Positions 54,975-64,000 of a DNA stretch of 64,000 bases are shown one piece after another. Location: positions 310,001-374,000 of the forward strand of contig MU858050.1 of assembly GCA_033297075.1 (NCBI GenBank), in the 5' to 3' direction. The translations under genes and the position numbers were made by a program. The stretch comes from Rhypophila decipiens (taxonomy: Eukaryota > Ascomycota > Sordariomycetes > Sordariales > Naviculisporaceae). The notes beneath the pieces were generated by a model. That model saw only the letters and a list, made by a program, of their open reading frames with translations. It made no database searches and was not told the origin of the DNA. Each line of letters begins with the position of its first letter. Within the stretch, counting starts at the first letter, position 1.

Positions 54975-57494
54975 TTAATTCCCACTTTCGGAAGCCCTGA
55001 CGACCTCACACAGAGCCCTCATCATAGATGAGTCAACCTGTCCGCTGCTCCTCCCGGCCGTTGCAAGGTCACCACCCTTACCGCGCCTTGACGACTCATT
55101 TTGCTGTTGCTCTTCCATCAGAAAACTTGTCTCGTCCGCCCCCGTTGCGAACCCTTTCTCGAGCGTTTTCACCAGCAAACCAATACAGCGCGTTAGTCCT
55201 GCTTGGAGATCACGGATCACAGCCGTTTCTATACCCCCGCTCCCGTGGCCGACGGAGGAAGAGGGGCTAATGCCGCCGTTCCCAGATAGCAGCGAGAGCT
55301 TATCCGGGCTTCTATCCTGCTCCTTGTGGAGTTTGAAGCGCCGCCCGGTTGTTTGTCTGCTCCGGCCATCAAAGGACGGTTGCCTTGATCCACTGCTAGC
55401 ACCTACCGGTGAATCCTGCATTCCCAGAATGCTAGCTGCCTTTTTGGGTACCTTGCGATTCTGATTGCGACCTATTGTTGTCCCTTGGCTGGGCTGACTT
55501 TGGTGGGGCCTGGTATGGATCGGAGAAACTGGGCTGTTGGTGGGCATGGGGCACAAAGTATTCAAGTAGTTGTATACCAGTATGTGCGCATACAACGCAT
55601 CACAAAGGTAGTCGGATCCTGTAGGAAACACCCGTTTAATAGGCGCCCAATCTGGTATCATCGGCTGCTGATGGCGTGGGCTTGTAGGCGAAGAGCTGTC
55701 AGAGGCCGAGGTAAGAGAGCTTCTCGGGAGTTGGTTGTCGGCGTAAGTATGGGAGTTCTGGAGGCTGTGCTTTTCCCGTTTGTGGGAAGACACGAGCCTG
55801 CTGAGCTGCCATCGCTTAGGACGTTTTGTGCCCTGACTGGAAAAGGAGAAGACAGATTCGTCATCATCATTGGAATGACGAGTATGTTTGTGGTGGGTAT
55901 CTTGATTCGGCCTACCACCGACTCTGTGTCTGAGTTTCCTAGAATATGTCCGGATGGTCTCGATCGAGAGGCTCGAAGAAAGGAGCATCGTCTCAGGGAA
56001 ACAAGACAAAGAAATTCGGAGAGTATCCAGGACCTCGGGCGGTAGTGGAATACCGGGGGTTGACGGACTCTGTGGAATTATTCCAGAGGCGCTGGCGGGG
56101 AGATGTCCCATTCCTTCCTCGAACCAGCTGTCAAACTTTTCCTGTGCCTGGTCCATGAAACGAGTAGGGCGCTCTGGATACACATAGTCTGCTGGTGGCT
56201 CTCCCTCTCCAAAGTCGATGGTGTCGGTCATGCTCAATCGTGATTGGGGCCCGGAATGTATTCGACGTTTGGGTGGCTCCCCAGCTGATCCTATGGACGA
56301 GGGCCTGGAAGCGTCGATGATCATCCTCCCACAAGACGTTGTCAGCATTGCCATGCGAGCGGTATCATCCTGGTGCATCTCGCCGCCAGCATATGGTCCA
56401 TCAATTCTCCTATCTGGCTGCTCAGGCTGGTAGCGCAACGGCGAAGGGGATGGGAGGCGGGCGTGGCTTCGTTTCAAAGAGGATCTTCGCCTCGGCACGG
56501 CAATTGATGGCTGTATGTCGACGAGTCGCGGCTTCTCCATGACTGGGAGACCCATCGAGGTTTGCGGTCTTTGCAAATCAGCAGGATTGTGCAAAGGAAG
56601 GTGAAAGCCGGTCGAGACCGACGGTCTGGGTGCAGCCATGCGTTCAAAATCGGCCCCACTGAGACTAACAGTCGAGCGGTGATAAAGAGAATACGACTGC
56701 CCGAGTGGATGGCCTGTCTGTTCTTCCGAGCTTGGAGACGAGTCGTCGTCAGCATCGAACCAGGTGCCCTGTCGAGCTTTGTTGGAGAAAGATGCCGAGG
56801 ATGAAGTCAAGGCAGGTGAAAGAATTCTAGGTGAAGCGAAGGCAGAGCCTGGGCGAGAGACTGATGTGGCTGCTGTCACGACCGACTGTTGTCTGGTCCG
56901 GATTGAAGGTGGTTCGATCGCTGCTGACGAGTCGCTAACTGAATCAGAGAAATCCCCTCCTTCACATCTGATATATGCATCCTGTCCAGCTGCAACAGCC
57001 AGCGTATCCCCTAGATCGGTATTCTGGCGTGAATTATTCTGGTATCCCATATCAGGGCGCTGGCATCTGGGGGAAGAGTAGCGTGGAATGGTCGGTCCAC
57101 AGAACGAGTCGGAATCGTCCGCGTCAATGTCTGAGGTCGCCAAATCTTCCACTGGACAGCCGGCCGTCATGGATCTTGAGATGAAGGGAGCTCTGGATGT
57201 GTCGAGATCTTTGACGAGCGCCTCTGCCACGTTCGAGGAAGGGTAGGGCTCGACGACGACATCAATCTGCTGGCCGTGGCCGAATTCGCTCTGAGATATA
57301 GCCTGCATGGTGTACTTGTTGGACGAGGACAGCGTTAACGGCATTAGGGTTCGCATGCTCGACACGGATCTTGGTGGGGGGAGTCCCTTGACCGATCTCC
57401 TTTGAAGGGGACCCCTGTTAGGTCTCGGCCTATAGGTTCTGGGAGGACTGAGAGGAGTGGGAGTTTGTGTGACCGAGGGCGCGGGTTCTAGCAT
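54975..57494 (-). CDS. large, mostly disordered protein of unknown function
   Basis: A single open frame codes 839 aa, very rich in Ser, Pro, Arg and Asp. No catalytic motif, zinc finger, signal peptide or membrane segment is seen. Segments that look ordered are an acidic patch near residue 245 (WFDADDDSSPSSEE), a helix-like part around IPLPPEVLDTLRISLSCFPETM, and FPTGSDYLCDALYAHILVYN in the C-terminal third. A basic block, PKRWQLSRLVSSHKREKHS, could be a nuclear signal. The frame stays open for 55 bp upstream of the ATG and past a CAG, so a 5' exon joined there is possible. Such proteins are common single-copy genes in filamentous ascomycetes; I do not recognise a function. Confidence 0.7.
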   Translation of the reverse strand: MLEPAPSVTQTPTPLSPPRTYRPRPNRGPLQRRSVKGLPPPRSVSSMRTLMPLTLSSSNKYTMQAISQSEFGHGQQIDVVVEPYPSSNVAEALVKDLDTSRAPFISRSMTAGCPVEDLATSDIDADDSDSFCGPTIPRYSSPRCQRPDMGYQNNSRQNTDLGDTLAVAAGQDAYIRCEGGDFSDSVSDSSAAIEPPSIRTRQQSVVTAATSVSRPGSAFASPRILSPALTSSSASFSNKARQGTWFDADDDSSPSSEEQTGHPLGQSYSLYHRSTVSLSGADFERMAAPRPSVSTGFHLPLHNPADLQRPQTSMGLPVMEKPRLVDIQPSIAVPRRRSSLKRSHARLPSPSPLRYQPEQPDRRIDGPYAGGEMHQDDTARMAMLTTSCGRMIIDASRPSSIGSAGEPPKRRIHSGPQSRLSMTDTIDFGEGEPPADYVYPERPTRFMDQAQEKFDSWFEEGMGHLPASASGIIPQSPSTPGIPLPPEVLDTLRISLSCFPETMLLSSSLSIETIRTYSRKLRHRVGGRPNQDTHHKHTRHSNDDDESVFSFSSQGTKRPKRWQLSRLVSSHKREKHSLQNSHTYADNQLPRSSLTSASDSSSPTSPRHQQPMIPDWAPIKRVFPTGSDYLCDALYAHILVYNYLNTLCPMPTNSPVSPIHTRPHQSQPSQGTTIGRNQNRKVPKKAASILGMQDSPVGASSGSRQPSFDGRSRQTTGRRFKLHKEQDRSPDKLSLLSGNGGISPSSSVGHGSGGIETAVIRDLQAGLTRCIGLLVKTLEKGFATGADETSFLMEEQQQNESSRRGKGGDLATAGRSSGQVDSSMMRALCEVVRASESGN

Positions 57495-59760
57495 CGAAAC
57501 CGCACCGTGAGCAGGACCTTGTGCGCCGTGGGCTAGCTCCAGCTGGCTTGTGAGGGGGAAGCTGCGACAAGCTCAGGTCAAGCTTCGGAGCTTCGAAAAC
57601 CAGGAACGGATGGAAGACGGAAGGAAAACACGAAAGAGCGGAGGGTTGGTAAAAAAAAAAAGAGGGCTTGTTGAGCTTGGTGAGAGTTAGTGGTAGAAGG
57701 GATGAAAATATGGTCACATTTCTCAGGCAGGTACACTCGACGTTGTAAAACCTGATTCTGTCAAAATGTACGAACAGAAATGAAAATGGGTGTGGGCGGT
57801 TGCACATGAGACATGCCTGGCATGAATTCCCTTGCTTCCCAGATCTCGAGGGGAAAAGAAACAGGCACCTGGACCGAGACAATTATAAACATGACGAAAG
57901 ACAATGGAATTTGGCTGAAGGATCCCAAGTTCCCAACCTGGGAAGATGTTGTACCAGACTCAAGCAGAAGACTGTGATTTGCCGAGTAGAGGGCAGTTAT
58001 CATCAGAATGGGGAGACACAATGAGCACAATACGCTTTGTAGGACTTTCGAGACAGCTCCTGAATGATAGGCAAAACTCGCCGGCCAATTTAGGTTTCCC
58101 GAAGACTTCGAGAGACGGGAATCATGCTCGTGGTGAGCACTGTGTGCAACATAACAAGCTGCCTTGTGCTATGAAGACGCAGGGGAACAGGAGTGGTGGA
58201 CGGACAAGTGGATCTGACTCTCCTCCCCTCTGGGCTCCCATGATGCCGTCGAGACAGATCAGACACAGAGACATGGGAATTTTACGGATACATGCAGGAT
58301 GCAGTGACTCGTATGTCGGGGCTTTTGAGAGTTGGATCTCAACTCTGGAGGATTCTTGGCCATTGTGATATATTGTGTTCTGTCCGTCGCCGAGATAGAA
58401 TTGGGAAAAAGGAATGTCATGACCGTAGTAAAGGCTTTCAAAGCGTTGGGAGCGGCGGCGGTAGCAAACAACCATTTGCTGTCACCGAGTTCGCTCCGAT
58501 AGAGAGATGTAAGTCATTCGGGGGAGACTGGGGCCGGGGAAGCGTGGAAAGCTGAAATAGATAAGATGCAGCCCTTTTCCTGCATGATGCGTGCATGCAT
58601 ACATATGTTTCTACTCACATTGATCGAGAGAAATATGACAGGTGAAGCAGGAAAAGAAGAAAAAAAGAAGCCAACGAAGTTGAATAGAGAAAGCCGTCAC
58701 GTTGATCGTCACAAATTCAAGAAGAGGAAAACGAATGATGAAATGTCGATCTTCTTCAGCAGAGCGTGGTCTAGATTCCGTGGGCCAATTGATGACGTTC
58801 GTACGAGCAGCTGATTCGGAATGGTCGACAAGTGGATTTGCTTGTTGATGGTCTTGTGTATACTGTATTCTACCCCGTAGACATAGGATGGTGATGGTTC
58901 CATGATGGTGGTCTGGGGAACTCATTCCCAGGTGACGGAGATCGCACAGATCCATGGGTTTATTTTCTTAGTGGGGGTTTGCGGCTGAGATGGCCCGGCA
59001 TGATTGGTCAGCCCCTGCCCGGTAGTGCAACGTTCGGGTGGGTGGAGTCTGTGCTGGGGAAGGCGCTAGCGTTACGAGCTAGACCGAATACAGCGCAGTA
59101 TGGGGTCCATACAAAGGCTCTCCTTGCACTGTGCGGACCAACCACCGCTCGCGATATCCTCCATCACAAAAAAAATCGAACAAGAAAATCGAGATACGAC
59201 AAAAGCAAGAACAAGTACCCATCATCTAGTCAAAACTGGCATATTGACTGAGACCTACTCGGAAGCACTTGCATATTGCATCAGACTTGTTGGTCTTTCC
59301 TTTCTTTTTTCTGCCTTTCCCGTTACCCGTTGAGTTTTGACCAATTTTCTTTCCTTTTCCCATCTTGCTCCTGATTTATTGTGTCCAAGCTTGTGCAGCC
59401 TTCATCTCCAGTCTGTCGTGCAAAACACGACAACCGCTCAGCACAAGGACTGCATTGCATCTCTGTAGACGCATCACATCAACAGAGCATACATCGGCCA
59501 CTACAGGTGCCCACAGGTGCCCAGCTGGGTGGCTGGTTCAAGTGCAAGCTCGGCTCAATATCGTCGTGGAGCGCTGTTACCGCCTTCCACACGTTACTAC
59601 TCTACACTCACGCGTGCTCCCGCGTACATACTCACTCATACTCTGCATCGTCTCTCTAACCGTCATCCTCTAGCCTGTAGCTGGCTCCAAGCTCCCCATC
59701 CATCTGGCTGATCAGTTTCCTCCTCTCTCTTTTGGACTGTCCTTGACAGTGGCCTGCACC
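57495..59760. other. divergent intergenic region
   Basis: 2.3 kb between the divergent disordered-protein and Ipi3 genes. No supported gene. An A-run lies near 57650-57661. Confidence 0.4.
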
Positions 59761-61225
59761 ATGTTGTCAGAAGAGTTTGTCTCGGCCATCTGCGGGGGCC
59801 CCCTGAGCTCCAACACAGCTATAGCGAAGGATGTTGGCATCTATTGCCACACGCTCAGCCCGACCTACTCCGTCAAGTCAGCCTTCAAGAAGAGTTCCGC
59901 CCCAGTCAATTGTCTTGCTGTTAGTGAAACACACGTCTTCACTGCCCAGAAGGACAAGGCCTATGTCCATGTCTACTCTAGGCTGCGTGGCAACCAGGAG
60001 GCTTTCGTGGCCCTTCCCGAAAGAATCCGCTGCATAACCTTGGCAGGCGACGTTCTGATCATCGGTACGACAGAGGGTCGAATCATGTTGTGGGAGGTAA
60101 GTACCTGTCCCCATCCATGGTGTTTGCTGAGTTGCTCAAGAGAGTAACAAACAAAACCCCGTGCTAATTTTGCCCTGCTAATCATCATTCACATAGACGT
60201 GCACTGGTAGGTTAGTGTCGACTCCGGCACGCCACGTTCAAGCAGTGTCCTGTGTGGCTGCAACACCGTTGCACGTCCTCACTGGGTCTGACGATTCCGA
60301 TATCCACGTGTGGTCGCTCGCTCAGTTGCTCGAGCTCGACTCGACTGCAGAGCATGAACCGGAGCGTAGCCTCTCCAACCACAGGGCCGCCATCACGGCT
60401 CTAGCCGTGAGCCCCAGCGCCAGCGTCGATACCAATTTCGCTGTATCCGCTAGCAAGGACAAGTCATGCATCGTCTGGAATTACCAGACCGGCGATGCTC
60501 TCCGGACCTTGCTCTTCCCAAGTTTTCCTCTTTGCATGGCTCTAGATCCCTCATCTAGGGCTCTGTTCGTCGGCTGCGAAGATGCATCTCTCTATCTAGC
60601 AGAGTTCTTCTCGGACAAACCGCTTCTCGGAGCCCAGTCCGAGGATTCCTCCACTGTAGTGCAGATTTCTTCCCCGTTCGGTGCCACACAGCCGGATGTC
60701 GGGCCGGCGTCGTGTCTGGCTCTCAGCTACGACGGATCTGTGCTTCTTACAGGCCACCCCAGGGGCCAGATTCTGAAATGGGACGTCGCCGATAATAAGA
60801 CACCGACAGAGTTGACAAATGTCAATGCTGCCATTACTAACCTTGCCTTTGTTCCACCTTTTTCTTCGGCGGATAAGAGCACCAAGCCCTTGACGATTAT
60901 TAAGCCTTCACAGGCGGAGAGGGCATATACCTTCTCGGCGCAATTAACTTCTGACCTCAATTCCGAGAGCACGTTTGAGACCCTGCTGAATACTGCAGGG
61001 TTCTCTCAAGAAGTGCTCGAGAAGGCAATAGCAGAGTTTCACACACATACCAAGGTGTCGGCAACGGCAACGGAAGAGCCAAGTACAAACCATTCCGCCG
61101 ACAATGGAGATCAAGAAGATCTCAAGAAGCAGAATGAGGAGCTTTGGGAGACTATCAAGGAACTGAAAGCGCTACAGAAGGACACGCTGCAGAAGTATCG
61201 CGCTGCGACAAAAGATCAGCGATGA
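59761..61225 (+). CDS. IPI3: WD40 ribosome-assembly protein Ipi3 (Rix1 complex)
   Basis: Two exons (59761-60096, 60197-61225) give 454 aa. WD40 blades are visible as VNCLAVSETHVFTAQKDK, IRCITLAGDVLIIGTTEGRI, HVLTGSDDSDIHVWSL, FAVSASKDKSCIVWNYQTGD and VLLTGHPRGQILKWDV. The C-terminus has a charged helix (EDLKKQNEELWETIKELKAL) typical of Ipi3 rather than of general WD40 proteins. Ipi3 joins Ipi1 and Rix1 in the complex that matures the 60S pre-ribosome, helps remove ITS2 and contacts the Rea1 ATPase. It acts in the nucleus. The single 100-nt intron interrupts after the TTEGRIMLWE blade end. Confidence 0.9.
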
Positions 61226-63022
61226 TTGGGCATCATTGTCCGAAAATAAGGCTAAAATAATACCCAAAAGGTCGAAGAGGTCTGGATTTAATGGAAGCAG
61301 CTCAAAACAAACAAGCAATGCTGTATTCTAGGTAGCCCGGACAGACATGAATCAGGGGGAGATAGTACACAGCAGATAGATATCTTCCTACCCGCCTACG
61401 CAGCATCGACCAATGAGAAATCCAAATAATTCACATGCCATTGACCAGCATCATTTTTGCGTTCTCAACGAGATGAGGCAGGCTCTTGCTTGGCGGATGA
61501 ATATACACGAATACAAATTCAGGGGAGGTGTTTGAGGTATACTGACCTACCTGTTGCTACCCGTCTGTCCGATCATAGCACGGGCTGTGTGTGGTCTGGC
61601 CCGGCCCGGCAAACCGCGGACGGAGATTTGGGTTCGCCCCTTGGTGGAACGGAAGGTTTGATGGAATCCCTGGACGATTTTCGAGTTACCATGCGTGTGT
61701 ATCCGCACCTTCCCAAGTGCCTCCGTGTGTGAGGTCGGCAGCTACCAGCCATTAGCTCCTTCCACACCCTAGGCAGCTCGGGGAATCAAATTCTGCAAGC
61801 AAGGGGATTGATCGATGAACCATAAAAGTTATGCGCAACATAGCAGCAACCTGGAAGGCACCTACCTACCTACCTTGGATATGCACGTCATTCGGCCCTG
61901 ACTGGCTGGAGTTCAAGTCGTACAGCGATGTGTCAAGTGAGCAAGGGGCATGATGTGTTAAAGTAAAAATACGAAGTTGTCTCTTTCCTCCTTTAATCTC
62001 AGCATCTTTATGAGAGACAGTTATACCCCTTTTTAGGGCTGTTGTTTCATATCGGAGCTAGATGGACGAGTTAAGACAGTTTGACATGCATCTTGGAAAT
62101 ATCATGAGATTCAGCATTAGGTGAGTTGTGTAAGCTATCTCGTAAGATTTATACCATGAAGTTCCTTGGTACATGATGGGACCGGCTTACGATATGGGAG
62201 GCGTGCGTTGGATTCGCGACTGGCCGGCTCGGTAGTCAGCGGTCCCGGCCGGGCTCACGATCGATCGATGACTCGCCGGTCACACCAATTCCGAAGACAC
62301 TGCCTTCCCGATCCGGCACACCGGTTAACCTTATCGGTACCGGAAGGAGCCAAGGTTTTTTCGGCCGGGAGGGGGCATGTATATGTTGATTTTAACTGCA
62401 GCTAGGCTAGTATACCATTCATAACGTTTTGTGTTCATGGGCAGGAAATAATGTCAGATGACACTGAGTCAGAGACACTGTATTCCTGATGTACATTTAT
62501 TCTCATAGTCCGGATTCTTGATCAGTTGATCTAAGATACAGACCTACCACGCTCAGTGCACCAGGGTCTGTTCACTAACAGTAACGACTTTACAGAACTT
62601 GCATATAATCAGACCTCACATATTGACGTTTGATCAGTTATATGAGATAACCAACGGCTTGATCAAAGTCAGTGTTTATATAAGGAGAGTAAGTAGTCAT
62701 TCAAGGGCAAATTAATGGATATGATACTGCGAGGTAAGAAGTGAAAAAGATAAAACGCAATTAAGACAAATAAGTAACAAACAAGTTGTTAGAATAGTAA
62801 GGAGTGTGCGTGGAATCTTCATAGTCCATAACCTATCCATACACCCCAAAACCAACCCAAACTAAATGGTTTCCTTGAAGTTAGGTCCACGCCCCATCGT
62901 ATTCTCTGGACCTCCCAAACGCCGGCTCCATTCCAGAGGTTAACCCATGATGATTATCGAATGCGTATATGTATGTTAATCGTTCAAGCAAACAAAAGAT
63001 GACATCATGCCATGTTATTGTT
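61226..63022. other. region between convergent Ipi3 and small secreted protein genes
   Basis: No supported gene in 1.8 kb. A GC-rich block at about 62180-62370 contains many CGG/CCG strings but no open frame of note. Confidence 0.4.
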
Positions 63023-63332
63023 TTACTTTGGGATGCAGTACGGGCTACCGTTGATGGCAAGGAACTTGCAAATCGTGTTTGGTGGACAGTCACCGGCATA
63101 CTAATTAAGAGCAAGAATTGTCAGAAAGAAGCCAAGAGGAGTCGTGATTGTTGTTCTTCATAAAGCTTACAATCCAGGTGCCCATCACATCGCACACCTT
63201 CCACCCAGGAACGTTCGTCGTGGGGTTCGTGGCGCAAGCATAGGTAGCTGGCGTGCACTTGGCAGGAGGAGGTGTATGAGGGTTGGCAAGTGCCGTGGCG
63301 GCAAGAGCAAGGACGACAGCGAGGACCTTCAT
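63023..63332 (-). CDS. small cysteine-rich secreted protein, effector-like
   Basis: Two exons (63171-63332, 63023-63100) give 79 aa. A clear signal peptide, MKVLAVVLALAATALA, precedes a 63-residue mature part with six cysteines at 26, 33, 47, 59, 65 and 76, an even number that suits three disulphides. Splicing the 70-nt intron restores VCDVMGTWIYAGDCPPNTIC and the end NGSPYCIPK. Without splicing the frame runs into a short nonsense tail, so the intron is well supported by the gained cysteines. Size, signal and cysteine content are those of fungal secreted effectors or cell-surface peptides. No enzyme motif is present; function unknown. Confidence 0.82.
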
Positions 63333-64000
63333 TGTTGTTTTGTGGTGGTGATATGTTTGTTTAAACACAAGAGGTGTGATATGTAATATCAGAGTAGATT
63401 GTATGTTGTATGAGTTATATTATTCTTTGGATGGAGAAGAAGAGATGTATGTGCTGAGTTCGCTGGCAAAGGCTCACTGATGGTCTTCTTATACATATTT
63501 TCGAGAGTATTTGATGGATCTAAACCTGGAGATACGAGGGAAGCAATCCCTCGGCACGGGGCTTCTTGAACTTTGCCCACATCTCGAGACATCACGCCCG
63601 TTTTCGGCCATCCTGATTTATCAACCCAAGGAAAAAGCTGGAAATACGAAGCAGGACGGCTAGACTACCGGTCTTGGTCTCGTCCTTCAGCCGTTGGATA
63701 TCGTCAAGGTGTCAAGCCATCGTCACGTAAAATTCCCCGAGCCATCCACCACAAACGTCACGAGGTGTGTCGGGACAGCTCAAGATTGGTCAACCTGAAA
63801 TAAGAATATCCATATGGGAGAGAAGTATTTTGGGAACGGAGAAATCATGACGACATAAAGAGACACCTGGGGCTCTGCTCTGGGGTTTCGGGCTAAGACG
63901 GCAAGGCTGGGAGCATTCCAGACCTATACCAGCAGAGAGTCTCAAGCTTGTCTGCAGAGAGAATATAAACTTCTTACACCTCGGTCGGATGATGAAGATC
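63333..64000. other. upstream region of the small secreted protein gene
   Basis: Likely promoter of the minus-strand small secreted protein. No gene is supported up to the window edge. Confidence 0.4.

Noticed and set aside
1..64000. CRISPR arrays, bacterial-type operons, rRNA genes, secondary-metabolite core enzymes
   Set aside because: None was seen; the window is eukaryotic, and no polyketide synthase, peptide synthetase, terpene synthase or rRNA sequence was recognised.

Overview
The window looks like nuclear DNA of a filamentous ascomycete (Pezizomycotina, probably a Sordariomycete). Genes are spaced and monocistronic. Introns are mostly 55-230 nt with GTRNGY donors, CTAAC-like branch points and CAG/TAG acceptors. 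Lineage-typical families are present: a CFEM protein, a Zn2Cys6 regulator, an HSPA12-like Hsp70, a GPI-type thaumatin-like protein and a small Cys-rich secreted protein. The species cannot be fixed from sequence reading alone. All gene models below were spliced by eye from frame continuity and splice signals.

Left part (1-18 kb): an HSPA12-like Hsp70 (1689-4135), a thaumatin-like protein (5682-7085) and a tRNA-like Pol III unit (7331-7475). Then comes a run of compact housekeeping genes: Yar1-like ankyrin protein (minus), RNA polymerase III subunit Rpc11 (plus), Mediator subunit Med31 (minus), a family protein with an apparently broken C-terminus (minus), a SAGA Sgf11-like protein (plus) and a PPIL1-type cyclophilin (minus). 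Three of these serve the general transcription machinery. Yar1 and Rpc11 share a divergent promoter region and both serve ribosome or translation supply.

Middle (18-32 kb): a CFEM secreted or GPI protein, a large oxysterol-binding protein with ankyrin, PH, FFAT-like and ORD parts, a thioesterase-like protein ending in SKL (peroxisomal signal), and a six-exon Zn2Cys6 transcription factor. An 8.7 kb stretch without a convincing gene follows (31.8-40.5 kb). It ends in a very pyrimidine-rich leader in front of a Whi3/Scw1-type RNA-binding protein.

Right part (40-64 kb): the Whi3/Scw1 protein, a short-chain dehydrogenase, aspartate-semialdehyde dehydrogenase (Hom2), an 899-bp non-coding element with 17-bp perfect terminal inverted repeats (50098-50996), an F-BAR/RhoGAP protein of the Rgd1 type, a large disordered protein of unknown function, the WD40 ribosome-assembly protein Ipi3, and a small six-cysteine secreted protein.

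No biosynthetic cluster, CRISPR array, rRNA operon or coding transposon was seen. The points most worth a second look are the inverted-repeat element, the frameshift plus nonsense decay at 12.1-12.3 kb, the odd tRNA-like unit, the small secreted protein, the CCTG repeat inside a cyclophilin intron, and UGCAU motifs across the Whi3-like start codon.
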